A stretch of DNA of 64,000 bases from Rhizomucor pusillus (Eukaryota; Mucoromycota; Mucoromycetes; Mucorales; Lichtheimiaceae), in NCBI GenBank assembly GCA_900175165.2, contig FWWN02000357.1, positions 1 through 64,000 of the forward strand. Direction: 5' to 3'. The position numbers and the translations under genes were made by a program. How positions within the stretch are numbered: the stretch's first letter is position 1; every line of letters begins with the position of its first letter. The notes beneath the pieces were generated by a model. The model did no database searches. It saw nothing but the letters and a program-made list of their open reading frames with translations, and was not told where the DNA came from. Positions 34,596 through 46,997 of the stretch are shown here, piece after piece.

Positions 34596-37091
34596 ATGAA
34601 GGAATCGCAAACTGAAAGTGATTCAGCATCTTCACCCGACTTGAAGAAAGAGACAAACAGACGTAACTACGGCAGAAAGAACCTTCGTACGACCTCGGAG
34701 TTCAACAAGAACTTCGTCAACGAAGACCACGTTGCTGACTTTGTCAAGGCACTGTCAGACGATCTAGATGGAGCAGAGCACATTGCTGCACAGGGCGAGC
34801 TCCTGCCGCCGACTACAAAAAAGACAACAAGACGTAAACGACGGGTTGAAGAAGACCTTGGTGTTCCAAAAGGAATATCCTACTCGCTGCTTCGATATCC
34901 GCTGATTGTAAGTCGAATTCACTCGAGCTCACCACGATTGAAGGTCTCATTTCTTGAAGATCGGCATTGGAACAATCATAATTATTGAACTTGTGCTATA
35001 TATTGGGCTACGACAAATGGTCCGCGCTTGGGAGAACTTTTTCAGTTGGTAATGAGCTGCATATGTAAAGCAAAAGTTGTGCATAAATTCACAGTGATGT
35101 AGGCGAGGAAAGCGCAGAAGATTACGTGCCGAATTACGACAAGCACAATCATATGAAGAATGGTGTCGAGCTGCTGAAGCTTTAGATCGTTACATCGGCA
35201 AGGACACATGGAAAGATTCCGCCCCGTACGGATTTTATGACTATCGCTTGATACAAAAGGTCATCAAACATCTGCGTATTTACACCATAGACGCAGAAAA
35301 TGATCCGGACGCAGCTCAGAATCTCAAAGATGTCCTTTATGCTTGCTTGAAACAGAACTTCGCCGGCATCGAAAACCGCAAACTATACAGTAACACGTAC
35401 CTTGGAACTAAAAGATTGATTGATGAATATATTGACGAAGGTATATACCGGCCATGCTTGATTTCCGATGTGCAAATAATGACATAAGCCACTAGTGACA
35501 CATTCCATCGAGGTTCTGGCACGTAATCCACACGTTTCGTCTGAGGATAAGCGACTAGCATTCAAACTTTATGCCAAGAATTACGGTCGTACAGCATTGT
35601 GCCTTTCAGGGGGTGCAGGCTTTGGATTGTATCACCTTGGCGTTGTCCGTGAACTGCTGGATAGAAAGCTGTTGCCATCTATCATCACTGGTACTTCAGC
35701 TGGTGCGCTCATGGGTGCCCTCGTCTGCACCCGGACTGATGATGAGCTGCGCCAGGTACTGGTACCTGAAATCGCCTACAAACTTAAGTTTTGCCATGAT
35801 ACGCTTTTGGGCCATCTTGCGCGATATGCAAAGACTGGGGCGTTCTTTGACAGTGGGGAATGGTGTCGTATGATCATGTGGTTTACGCACGGATCCTTAA
35901 CTTTCAAGGAAGCATACGAACGCACGGGTCGCATTTTTAACGTTTCTGTTATTCCACATGATCCCCATTCGCCCCCTAAACTTTTAAACCACATTACTGC
36001 ACCTCATTGTGTTATTTGGTCTGCAGTTTTGGCATCTGCAGCGATCCCAGGGGTAAGTCCAACAATAGTGAACACTTTGTCGCTGGATACTGACTGAACC
36101 TCTGCATGGTTTCTGTAATAGATCCAGAACCCTGTTGTTTTGATGCAAAAATCTCCTAAATATTCACACCTGATGCCATACAACTATGGACATAAGTTCA
36201 AAGATGGAAGCCTGCGCACAGATATACCCACGCAAGCGCTGTATAACCAATTCAATGTCAATTTCACCATTGTTAGTCAAGTGAACCCTCACATCCATCT
36301 ATTCTTCTACGCCAACCAGGGAAGCCCAGGTCGTCCAGTCACTCATCGATTTGGGAAGGGATGGTAAGTAGTAATATTTTCCATTTATTCGATAATCGAA
36401 TCCTACAATCTTTTCTCTCGTTAGGCGCGGCGGTTTCCTGGCATCTGCTTGCGAGCAATTTCTAAAGCTGGACTTGTCCAAGTGGCTCAAGGTTGTACGA
36501 GACTTGGGATTGCTACCACGACTTTTAAATCAGGATTGGAGCTCTATCTGGTTACAAAAATTCGACGGTACCGTAACTATACTGGTAAGCCTTTTGCTTA
36601 TCTCGTCCGGGAAATCAGGAATATAACGAGTTCTCTAGCCGAAAACGGACATATTCGATTGGCTATACATTGTGGCGAATCCTGATGCTAAGCGTATGGC
36701 ATATGTCATGGAGGTCGGCCGCTCCCGTACATGGCCCAACATATCCATGATAAGAAACCGTTTGAGGATCGAATCCTCTATCAATCTTGCCCGGAAGTCA
36801 GTCAAAAAGTCTGATGCTGATCGCAACAACAAGTTTTCAAAGAGACAACAGTCCATGAATACCAGCGACGATGCGTCTGGCAGTGGCGACGAGGACCGGT
36901 TCTTAGCAGGCAGACGAGCAAGCATGCCTGACGGTACGAGGACAGGACCCGAAGGGCAGAAAGAAGAAGAAGCGCGACGTCGAAAGTTTTTGGCTGAATT
37001 CACAGATCGTCATGAAATAATCGGTGGTAGAGACATAGTCAACGACGCTGCAGAGTATGCTGAAGATAGTGATGATGAATCTTCCATTTGA
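34596..37091 (+). CDS. Patatin-type triacylglycerol lipase (Tgl4/Tgl5-SDP1 family)
   Basis: Seven exons (34596-34907, 34960-35048, 35103-35440, 35496-36052, 36122-36363, 36425-36584, 36639-37091) join in frame to 716 residues. The order is: polar N-terminus, a transmembrane span (IGIGTIIIIELVLYIGL), the family helix WCRAAEALDRYIGKDTWK, then the patatin core. In the core, LCLSGGAGFGLYHLGVV is the oxyanion Gly-rich loop, GTSAG holds the nucleophile Ser, and FKDGSLRTDIP carries the catalytic-dyad Asp. Related enzymes degrade storage triacylglycerol on lipid droplets. VNPHIHLFFYANQGSPGRP and PKTDIFDWLYIVANPDAKR are conserved flanks. The C-terminus is Ser/Arg/Asp-rich (RRASMPDGT could be a kinase site). 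All introns are GT-AG. Which of yeast Tgl3, 4 or 5 it best matches cannot be settled by eye. Confidence 0.9.
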
Positions 37092-37436
37092 ACTATCATA
37101 TGTATGATATCAAGATATTATATCCGATACATTAGATTCCCGTCGCCCCATGCTATAAATGGTTTTGTTACATCGTAGAAAGAATGATTAATAGCTATGC
37201 CAGCTGTGCACAGTGAAAACATGCTTAAATTATCCAATAGTTGCAATTGTTTATTGGGGTCCATTTACGTGAATAAGTTTCTTTGATAATGATTTTGATT
37301 GCACAGCGTTCTTTGTAATTTTATGGCTCCAAAGACGAAGGCAAACGTCAGCTTCTTTTAATTTGAAATAACTACTTAACGAAAGAAGGAAAACTGAACG
37401 ACATAACGAAAAGGACAGAAGTGACCAAGAGGAAAA
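37092..37436. other. Intergenic between convergent genes
   Basis: About 345 bases of AT-rich 3' flanks of the lipase and ALYREF-like genes. No other feature seen. Confidence 0.45.
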
Positions 37437-38470
37437 CTATGTAGACGTAAAGCCGGAGCGTGTAGGATTGGGAGGAGGACAGCTAGAAGCAAAAGCGCTA
37501 CCAGGTCGTTGCTTTAACACTGCGCGTAAAACACGTCCTGGGATTCAATATTCGTTAATCAGTAAAATGCATAATATCCAAAGGGAAAATGCCACTCACC
37601 ATCAGCAACTTCGTTGTCCAGTCTAGCTATACATTCCAAAGCACCACTTCGCTGAGCAAATTCCACTTCGGCCTCGCCGAACGAACGTCCTCTTCTATCC
37701 ACGAAGACCTCGCAGTGGTTAACGCGTCCAAACTGGGAGCACGTCATCTTGAAGCATATCGTTTAGCCTTTGCATTAACGCTTTCAATATTCGTTTCAAC
37801 TTACCCTGATATCTTCTGCATTTGCTGTAGGGTCCAGATTGCTAAGTATAACGGTTGCGGGGCCGCTTTCTCCTCGAATAGAAATACCACCACCGTTGCC
37901 ATTGCGGACATACATTCCATTGGCATAGCTACTGGTTCCGACCGCTGCACCTCGAATAGATATTCCTCTTTCTCTCACGACTGGAGGAGTAGAATTTTGG
38001 TATACGGGCTCAGGCTGGACGGTAGGACCAGGCGCAGTTTCGTTAGCAAAATTCGACTTTTTGCGAGGCAGTTTCTTTGTAATAACGATACTCGCGGGAT
38101 CGATCTTTGCTTGAATTGCAGGAGCAGGAGGAGGACGACGTAGTGGCGGTGGTGGAGGACGAGAGGACGGATAGGGCCTGAACGCTGGGCGACTGAAAGG
38201 TTCATCGTTCCGAATCTGTTTCATTGATTAACCGACTGTACAGTTCCTCTAGCAAATGGAAGTGCCAAGTACCAGACGCGATCGACGGGGCAAATTCGCT
38301 CTGGTGGATCGAAAGCTTGGTCTTACAGGTCCTCTCGAGAAACTTTGGGCGGGCGGTCTGCGACTGAATGAAGGGGGCCTTGAACGGTCGTATGTATCTC
38401 GTCGTGGTGGTCGCCTCGAATCCGAATGTCTTTTCTTGATTATATCGTCCAGCGAAACGTCAAGGTCCAT
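37437..38470 (-). CDS. ALYREF/Yra1/Tho4-like mRNA export RRM protein
   Basis: Four exons (38470-38273, 38215-37805, 37747-37600, 37537-37437) give 285 residues. The N-terminus MDLDVSLDDIIKKRH is the UAP56-binding motif of ALYREF-type adaptors. An Arg/Pro/Ser-rich region follows (RRPPRRDTYDRSRPPSFS; a run PPPPPLRRPPPAP). The single RRM begins GPATVILSNLDPTANAEDIR (RNP2-like), continues SQFGRVNHCEVFVDRRGRSF and GEAEVEF (RNP1-like), and ends GRVLRAVLKQRPG. Such proteins load onto spliced mRNA through TREX and hand it to Mex67. Unlike canonical ALYREF there is no second UAP56-binding helix at the C-terminus, which ends in a short Pro/Thr tail. It is also less RGG-rich, so a related REF-family protein is possible. 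Confidence 0.8.
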
Positions 38471-38592
38471 GATAGTCGAGGGAGGAAACGCGAATAAGAA
38501 GAGGGCGGAGGAAAGCTGCGAATCCGATTTTTGAGACCGCACTGTGCCTGAGATAACCTTGTTCTTCCGACTCTCTCTCCCCAACCGAAAGA
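38471..38592. promoter_or_regulatory. Short bidirectional promoter, ALYREF-like / MTRR
   Basis: Only 122 bases separate the two divergent start codons, so core promoters and 5' UTRs must overlap. No TATA box is visible. The interval has pyrimidine-rich runs (TTCTTCCGACTCTCTCTCC) just before the reductase ATG. Confidence 0.6.
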
Positions 38593-40831
38593 ATGTCGGA
38601 TCCGGCTGAATCTTATAGAATCCTTTGGGCTTCGCAAACCGGCAATGCCGAGTGGATTGCCAAGAATATCCACTCGGAAGCGAAACAGCGCGGCTACGCA
38701 GGAGAATGCTATCCTATGGACGAATACGAAAAGGTTTAATACAATGAATCCGTGTCAGAGACAGTTCCCTCACAATTGTCTAGGCCCAACTGGACAAGAC
38801 GCCCGTCCTGATCTTTGTCAGCTCAAATACCGGTGACGGCGATCCACCAGATCATTCTTTGAAATTCTGGCGTTTCTTGCGAAGAACAAAGCAGCCTGAT
38901 TATTTCAAGCATGCTAAAATTGCTGTGCTTGGTCTGGGAGATACCAATTATACAAACTTTAACAATACAGCCAAGCGCTTGGAGAAAAAGCTCAAGGATA
39001 TGGGAGCAACCGTCTTCTACGAGAAGGGTCTTGCAGATGACGCTGAAGGGTAACACATCTTGAGCAGTATCAATAGAGATCTCGTATCTGATCCTTGGTT
39101 TCCTACTAATTTGATAGTCTTGAGAGCGTTGTAGATCCCTGGATTGCCAAGCTTTGGGACGTCTTACCGACAGTTTTGCAGCGCAACTCCCAGAATCTTT
39201 CGAGTGCACCAGTTGAAGAACTCACAGAAAAGGTACAAGAAGTTAAGATCGAGGATGATCCATATTCGATGCGAGGACGAAAACAGGGCATTCCGCCTGC
39301 CGTTGAACCTTATCTGGACCTGCCAAACACCTTGATCAAGAAGGAAGAAAAACCAAAGTCAATTTTGGGTCATGCTCTCCAGATCGATCGCTCTGGATTG
39401 CAAGCAGGAACACAGTTGACAGGTTTTCCTCGTGTTCCTGCTTCCACAGCAAAGTTGAATAAGCTCGGAACAACTCGATCCGCCAAAGATACACCTTCGA
39501 TCGATTTTGTTACCACCCCGAGTCCAGTACTTAAAGCGCCAATTACAGCCGTACGATGCTTGACCACCGAAGATGCTCTCAAACGCACTTTGCATGTTGA
39601 GTTGGACGTCAAAGATCAACTAGAATTTGAGCCAGGCGATGCATTCGGCGTTATCGCACCAAATGACGAAAGTCTCGTGGAAGCAGTTATTGAACGACTG
39701 GGATTCTCGACTGCGGAAGGATATGAAACTCTCTACGAGGTTGCAGGTGAAAGCTTGCCTACACATTTGCAAAAAGCTTCCAGTGTCACCCTGGGTGATC
39801 TGTTCCGTTACGCGGTAGATTTGACCACCCCTCCTCGCAAAGCGCTTCTAAGAATGCTGGCAGACTATACATCCGATCCTCAGGAAAAGACAACACTCAT
39901 GTATCTCTGCAGTAAGCAGGGTGCTTCCCAGTTCAACGCTATACGCGACCAGATGCCTACATTCTTAGATATTTTGGTAACGTTCCCAAGCTGTAAACCA
40001 CCAGTTGAGCGATTGTTGGATTGTTTGCCAGCCCATATGCCGCGATATTACTCGATTGCCAATTCACCCCTCAAATCACCGAGCAAGATCCACTTTGCAT
40101 TCAACGTTGTCAACTATACTACGAGCTTCAATGTTCCTCGAAAGGGTGTCGCTACTCCTTGGTTGGATAAACTGACGGGCATGGTGCCTGCACGGCAGCA
40201 AAAAGTGGAATCAATCGAACTCGATGGTTCCATCCAAGTACCAGTTTTTAAGAAGACGAATGCCAATGCATTTGTCTTACCTACAGATACCAAGCGACCA
40301 CTCGTTCTTATCGGCCCTGGTACGGGAATTGCTCCCTTTATCGGTTTCCTTGAACATCGACAGCAGCAGAAGAAGATACGTAAAATGATGGGAGGCGTTG
40401 GCGCGCATCCTTCTCGTGATATCGACCGAGACTTCGGTTCGATTTGGGTATATTACGGTTTTCGTGAGCGTGCAAAGGATTATCTCTTCAATCAAGAGCT
40501 AGAAGAATTCGTCCAAGATGGCACTGTCGCAAACTTGCGCTTGGCCATCAGCCGTGATAATCCTGAACGCAAGGAATATGTTCAAGATCTGATACGCGCT
40601 GACGCAGAGGCTCTGTACGATCTTATTGTTAAACAGGATGCTGCGATATACGTATGTGGCGATGCAAAGGGTATGGCTAAAGGCGTGCAAGATGCCTTGG
40701 TAGAGATTATCTGCCAATACCAGCAGGTGGACGCCGTCGCTGCCAATAAACTGCTTATTGAATGGATGGGTAGCAGAAAATATCTGCGGGATCTTGTAAG
40801 TATTACAACCGGCAGGCAGCAGCGTATGTGA
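38593..40831 (+). CDS. Methionine synthase reductase-like diflavin reductase
   Basis: Three exons (38593-38733, 38784-39049, 39118-40831) give 706 residues, the length of MTRR. The flavodoxin-like FMN domain has ASQTGNAEWIA, FVSSNTGDGDPPD and VLGLGDTNYTNF. GLADDAEGLESVVDPWI is a signature shared with animal MTRR. The FAD domain has MPRYYSIANSPL in place of the usual RxYS segment, and the NADPH domain has LIGPGTGIAPFIGFLEHR, YYGFRERAKDYLF and IYVCGDAKGMAKGVQDAL. MTRR passes electrons from NADPH via FAD and FMN to reactivate oxidised cobalamin on methionine synthase. Dikarya use the B12-independent Met6 instead, so this points to B12-dependent MetH. Alternatives in the same superfamily (Tah18/NDOR1, CPR, sulfite reductase) fit less well: there is no membrane anchor and the linker is long, as in MTRR. 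Confidence 0.82.
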
Positions 40832-41033
40832 TGCTCACTCTATTGCGTCTTTAGTGGGCATAATTCTATTAAATTATTATCCCATTTTGTTTTTCTATTT
40901 TGATACATTCAACCGTTACTTTTCTTCTTTACGCTACTATACATTGTCACCTTTCAACAGGTATCCTGCATCCATCCCTCCTAGACTGTAAAACGTATAA
41001 AAGCTCTGTAATTTTTTTCTAGTTTCCTTTCCA

Positions 41034-43761
41034 TTAGATTTTCGCCATTTGAAGATCAATAACTTTTTGAATGTTAGGATCCAATGGGCCGGCTGCGGCA
41101 ACTATTAGAACATTACATCAGTCTCTATTTTGCAACTTGGCTAGAATGTTGAGATAGCGTACCTGCTTTCTTGAAGCGCTCAAGATTAGGTGCAATGGAA
41201 GGATGAGACTTGTCAATTTCCGAAGTCTTGACAAGACATCTGAGAGCCAATAGCCACATGGATTGGCGTAGATAAATCTCAAAACCGAGAGCATGTGTCT
41301 CAACATCGTTGGGTGCCAAAAGTTGCAACGGTTTGATGAACTGTAAAGCATCTTCCAAGGGGGTGGTGGTGTTTAGGTATTTCTCGCCGTTAGGATCCTG
41401 GTCAACAGGTCGCTTGGCATCCTGCTTCTTTGGGTTCTGAGGCTCTTCCTTCTTCATCTTATTGGTATCTTGCGCCTTGAGTTCAGCCTTGCGAGCTTTA
41501 CTCTTGGCCTTTTTCTTTTCTGCCTCAGTCATATTGTTTTCATCTGCACCGTTGGCATTCTTTGGCTTGTCAGCCAGGGCCAGATAAGCTTCCACAGCGC
41601 CTTTGGCAGCCTTGCGATAGAAAGCATGACCACGGATGTTATCCTCGAACCGAAGCATTCTGTTCGTTATAGAATATAAGCACTAACGTTCTTCAACATA
41701 AGTGCATCAGACTCACCTGACATATGCCCGCAGAGTCATCTTGCGCATGCAGTACGTGTGGAAATCAAACTGGTCATCAAAAATGTCGTTAAAGAATTTC
41801 TCAATAATATGGAACTTCTTCAGAGCTCTTCCATAATCCTTCTTTCGAAGATAGGCAAAACCAGACTCAAGAGTATACCACTGACATTGCATATCAGTCA
41901 AATCTTGAGCAGGAGTGACATCCTTTCTGGTAAACAGGCCCAGAATCTTCTCTGCTTCTTCGATCTTTCCAATACGCAGCAAGTATTTTGCACATTTGGA
42001 GTTGATGAAGCGATCCTGCAGATCAAGTTCACGGGCTTCGTTCATGACTTGTGCAGCCTTTTCCAGGTCGCCTTGATGCTATGTATACACTTTCAACACA
42101 CCTTTCAGACCTAGAAACATTAATAATTTTCGACAAACCTTTAGGATTCGACCTCGTGTCATGTAGAGTTCCACGACTGTTGGACTATGATTAATTGCTG
42201 CATCAATGTACGCCAAAGCTTTGTCGTATTGACGATGATAGTCGAAATGCTGAGCGAGATAATAGAGGGTCCACAGAAGAGCCGTCGGCGGTTCCTTCTC
42301 GTCTACAGGACAGTTGTTAAGTTTAGCCTGAGGCGATTGAGATCTTTACAGCTTATAAACATACCATCGGTACCGGTAAAGTTGCCTTTCAGCTTCAAAC
42401 AGTCGTGATAATCGTTGACCAACTTGGAAATGATGCCTTCCTTGTCTGCATCTTTGTAGTACTTTGCCATACTAGTAAAAAGTGAAGGAACACCCTTTCT
42501 CAAGGCATTTTGCAGCACAGCATCCACCTTAACCTTGAAGCTTTCGCCCTGCGCATGCAAAAGGATAAGATCCTCGACTGCCTTGGATCGAGGATATTGA
42601 GCAGAAAGTTCAGACAGACATTCGAGGGCTTCGCTCCGCTTTTCAGCTAGCAATGGCAAAGATAAGCAATCGTTACTTATATATCATGAGAATTTAGAAT
42701 ACCACTTACGAATCTCCAATCCTTTCACCTTCAAAAGACCTTGAATATATGCGCGATCGTGAGGATTCTCACTGATCAGTACGCGATATGCAGATTCAGC
42801 TTCTGCATTCTGACCGAGCTTATGGAGATAGAATGCTCGCTTTTCTTTGGCACCGCGCTTGTCAGTAACCTTGTCTTTAATACCGTCAAGGTGTTCCAAT
42901 GCTGCCTTGTAGTCGCCAGTCTCCTCGATTAGGCTGTTGTGATACATTAACAATTCAGAAGTCTCAAAGTTGCTAGGCATATCCTGGCCCGATTATCAGC
43001 AGGTAAAATACGGTATAGTTGACAGATCAGAGTGCTTACCTTGAGAGATTCTTCGTGTGATTTCAAGACAGTGATGGCAGTATCTGGCTTGCCGACGAGC
43101 TGATAGGCGATTGCTAAACCAATCCAAAATGGCGGATTCGTCGGCTTCTGCTGCAAAAGTTGAGTGCGAGTTTCAACGAGAGCATCGTAGTGTCGCATTT
43201 GCGTCTGCAGCAATGCGAAATCTCGAAGAATATGAATATCATTCTTGTTGTATTTTAGAGCATGAGTGTAGCATTTGGCAGCTTCTTCGTAGTTTTTGTC
43301 CGCACGATAGAGCAGACCATACACATGCCAGCCTAGACACCTTGCACGTTAGAGCATAATTGTTCACTACATCTTTTGCTTCTTTACGTACAGATATGAG
43401 ATGTCAAATCATAGCGGAGACCCTTTTTGACGTATTCGTAACCTTCCTCCTTCTTCTCCAAGTTGTTCAAGAAGAGACCTTTCATGGCCAACGTTTCTGT
43501 CAAGTAAAAATACAAATAAAGTCAACTATACTTGTTCTATAGAGGCTATAAAGAATAGCATGCTCACCGCCATGTTCGGGAAACTTTTTGAGAATGGAAT
43601 CAGCAAGCTTCAAACCCTTCTTGTATTGACGATGTTCATAGTTTTTCTGAAGATAACCTCCATAAGACTTCTAACCATTGTAAAAACTGCGCGATTTTAG
43701 TTACCAGAATGTTCTTAAAGACTGCGCTTTCTTTGGGTGGAAGCTCTCTTTTGGCGTTCAT
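41034..43761 (-). CDS. NAA15: NatA N-terminal acetyltransferase auxiliary subunit NAA15
   Basis: A minus-strand gene with about ten exons, starting [19 protein letters not shown] at 43761 and ending [21 protein letters not shown] at 41034. NAA15 is the TPR scaffold that binds the catalytic subunit NAA10 and docks NatA on the ribosome; NatA acetylates N-terminal Ala, Ser, Thr, Gly and similar residues after Met removal. TPR segments are evident: [61 protein letters not shown]-like and [18 protein letters not shown] are strongly conserved landmarks. The charged, Lys-rich insert ([18 protein letters not shown]) before the C-terminal helical block is also typical. All junctions I checked are GT-AG. 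Confidence 0.93.
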
Positions 43762-45217
43762 TCTGAGCGTGCAAAGAGGGACGAATCCATTGCGCTTGTC
43801 GTCCCTGCGGATTTCAAGACCGACGAGTTTTGTGGTGGCTTCACGCAGGCATCGTCTCTTGCTTGCTTATTTCGGTGGAGTCCATCAATTTTAATAATTC
43901 ATTAACCTGCTTTTCATATACACAACGTTGCTGTTGGCCTGTAGGAAAAGCATTACGTGTCTGTAGCGACAATCAGAGAGGCCCAGATGATGGCGATACG
44001 GAAAGCGGGCAATGCAAAAGCGTTTGCGTGTGTTGCAAGGCATAGAACAGTTCAGATTGTGTTCTCGAAGAGCTGTATCGAGCGCATACATTGAGAGTGC
44101 ATGTTTGAGACATAGCAGTGCTGTTGTATCCATAAACTAGGTCTACACTAGCCATTGCGTTCTTCCTTGTTTTCATATGTTGCTAAATATGAATTGGAAG
44201 ATTGTGTTTCACCCGGAGACTGTTCATAACGCTTCTTGGTATATTACAGCAGCTGAAGATTATGTTCTCCATCACGATGGTTGGGTAGTAGAGTCCCTAC
44301 ACGCTAGAAATCAAATCTCCAGGTTTGGATGGTTTAAATGTTGACTGTCGAGAGCCACGAAGAAATGCATACGATTATTTGGAGCTGACTCCTCCTTTCG
44401 GCTACGTGAGAAATAGAACGTGGTTTTCTATTCCATACGAATGTGAACATAACAAAGCAATGCAGAGTCCTCCGCCGTTCGTATGAGAAGATGCTGCACC
44501 GGTTTTAAACTAAGAAATGATGAGAATAGAATGTTAGCTTCCTAGATGTCTGTACGTGAAAGGCAATTTCCCTCAATGATGGATAATGGATTGAAGTATG
44601 CAGAGTTCTAAAAAGACTTTCAACACGTGTCATGTTCCGAGGCGGGAAGATTGATGATTACAAGGTATTATTCCATGAGCTTGCACGACCTGCAGGATTT
44701 TCGAGTTTCCAGGATGGCTGCGAAGTGTGATTCCCGCATGCATCTCTCTGTCGGGAAATCTACATAGGTAGCATAGGAAATAATGGATTATAACCTCACA
44801 AGCAAGCAAGGTGTGGGGAATCCACGACAACAATGCGGGACCCGTCTGGGAAAGTGTTCAATTCTTCCGGCAGCGTTTCTCCCATAGGCTGACCGGAGGT
44901 AACGTAAAGCACCCTGGTGGTGCCATTGATGAGTGTGACAGAAGTATCTCACGGTCCCCTTCACGCTAACGTAAACTTTCTGATTTTGTCAAATTTTTGA
45001 ATATGTACAAACTTTGTTGTATGTATGTGTATGAGTGACCCACTGATTGTTAAAGCAAAAAGAGAAAGCATACAGCAAAAGAAGAAGCAAAGAGACTAAG
45101 GAAAAGATAAAAGAGAAGAAGAAAAAAGAGTGAGAAGGGGTGGGACTTTTGCATCTACATATAGTAACAAATTCAAAGAATGGATCGGGAGAGTATGGTA
45201 TACAATGAAGAATCAGA
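43762..45217. other. Intergenic, nothing recognised
   Basis: About 1.45 kb between the divergent-facing NAA15 start and the 3' end of the zinc-finger gene. A purine-rich stretch (AGAGAAAGCATACAGCAAAAGAAG...) lies at 45055-45145. Short frames at 43891-44133 and 44630-44833 have no domain. Confidence 0.45.
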
Positions 45218-45865
45218 TCAGTATGGGAAAATGGAATGAAGCGAGGGTAGTTGCTGTTGTTTTAGTTGTTCTCGCCGCAGTTGCTCTTGTCGTTGTTGTT
45301 GCTGTTGCGAATATTGAGAGGTATAGATAGGGGGCAAGACGCGAGCTTGTGGCGGCCGATCGAGGATCTCCAAAAGGCTCTTGCGGGTACCATACATCGG
45401 TGTTGGGCGTATCAGCTCAAATGATGCTTGCTTGCATTCCAACTGTGGGAGTTTCGGCTGCATCTTGGGAGAGTTATCTGGGGTATAGACCCATTCTGGT
45501 TCAGAGTCAGAGTGGAAGTTTGATCCTGCGGATAATGCGGGTGAGGGTGGCTGCGGCTGCTCCTCTCGTACATATTGTTTGCTTTGTTTTGCAATAGTTT
45601 GCTTGGTCCGTCGGCGATTAGGGGAAGTGTGGATGCGTACATGTCGTGTGAGCTCGTCTGAACGGGAGAATCGCTTTTCGCATCCTGGATAGGTGCACTG
45701 GTGCGGTTTCTCGCCGGTGTGGGTACGTATGTGGCGTGTTTGATGTTCTAGACGATAAAAGGACTTTGGACACATAGGACATTTGTATGGTCGTGGAATG
45801 TTAGATTTGTCGATAGCAGCAGCAACTACGCGTTGCTGTTGCTTGGTGAGTGACCGTGATGCCAT
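45218..45865 (-). CDS. Mig1/CreA-type C2H2 zinc-finger transcription factor
   Basis: One uninterrupted exon of 215 residues. Two C2H2 fingers lie at about residues 27-80: [20 protein letters not shown] and [20 protein letters not shown], joined by RTHTGEKPH. The finger sequences [12 protein letters not shown] and [12 protein letters not shown] are those of Mig1/CreA, which binds GC-rich SYGGRG sites and represses genes in glucose. The C-terminal half is Pro/Gln/Ser-rich with a Gln run ([20 protein letters not shown]); [10 protein letters not shown] may be a phosphorylation site. It is much shorter than CreA (about 400 residues), so repression domains may differ. The promoter side has TTTATTTATACTG at about 45930 in a purine-rich leader. 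Carbon repression is inferred from the fingers only. Confidence 0.85.
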   Translation of the reverse strand: MASRSLTKQQQRVVAAAIDKSNIPRPYKCPMCPKSFYRLEHQTRHIRTHTGEKPHQCTYPGCEKRFSRSDELTRHVRIHTSPNRRRTKQTIAKQSKQYVREEQPQPPSPALSAGSNFHSDSEPEWVYTPDNSPKMQPKLPQLECKQASFELIRPTPMYGTRKSLLEILDRPPQARVLPPIYTSQYSQQQQQRQEQLRREQLKQQQLPSLHSIFPY

Positions 45866-46997
45866 AGAGATAGTAGGTGGTGGGGATAAGAAGGAAGAGG
45901 AAGAAAGAGAAGCACGGCTCCTTTATTTATACTGGCTGATTCACGTTGACCAGGCAGCGACAAAAAGGGGGCGAGGGTGTTGAGGACAAAAAACTGTGTG
46001 TAAGTGTATACTGAGGATATGGGGGGAGATACGAGGGGTACATCAAAAGGCTGTATATATTGAATTTTGGGGGGATAGGGGCCAAGAGAGGTAGTAAGCC
46101 GGCGGGAACACCGGCGGCTTCATCACTTCCAGGATGGATAAGTAAAATAAGGCAACCCTGAAATGTTCACACGATCGCTATAGTAAAATGCAGCAAATGT
46201 AGAAATGTAATATTTTTCTTTGATGCCGGGGCCACCCTTCATTTTCCCCAGAAGGATTTTGGGGGCCAGTTGTAGCTATTCAGGGAGTATATTTTGTCTA
46301 GTCCCCCTTATCGGTACTAATCGATCTTGCTCTGGATGCGTTGCTCTGTCTCCCCCCCCCCTGGCCAGAAACCCTTTTTGAAGTCTACACCGACCACCCC
46401 CCACACTTTGGCCCCGAAGTGGGGTTTCCAACGGGATTGCCTGAAAGGGCAGTTGGAGTACCAGAAAGAGGGGGTCCACAGGGTGTCCCATTCCGACCTT
46501 TTCTTGCGTCACATGAAATTCAAGAGATGCGTCCGTGCAGCATGTTCCAAATCAGTGCGCTCCACATCACCCCATTCATTCAGCTTGGTGAAAGCACCTG
46601 CTTCTACTATGCTCCTTATTCCTTACTAGAATGAAAAAAAAGCGGGGTAATTCAACCCAGCTCCAGCAGGAGAGACCTGCAGCGATCAAATACCTTTGTC
46701 ACGCTGCACCGCAGACTCACGTGTAGCTGAGACATTCAGCAAGGAGGAAACAAAGAAGTGATGCAATTCCGCCTTCATCTGCCTTATTGTCATCACAAAA
46801 GAGAAAGAAGAAGGAACGGCTAAGCGCGTCGCAGCTGTCCGATAAGGTTGGTCGGGTCATTTTTTACACCTTGTCGACCACGTTGCTAGGGCCTCACAAA
46901 CTCAAACCTTTTTACAGTCACAAAGAGGTCTTACGTGTCAATTTTGTTGGTCTCTCTCTCACACCCATATACTTGGTCCACTCCCCACACAAGAGAA
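45866..46997. other. Intergenic with GC-rich island at 46.2-46.65 kb
   Basis: Holds the promoters of the zinc-finger gene (minus) and ATG7 (plus). A GC-rich island at about 46210-46640 contains a run of ten C (46352-46361) and an open frame (plus, 46341-46634, Pro/Gly-rich) that I cannot assign. Its composition differs from both flanks, which may mean an inserted element or a CG-rich promoter. A repeat or transposon end is possible. Confidence 0.4.
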
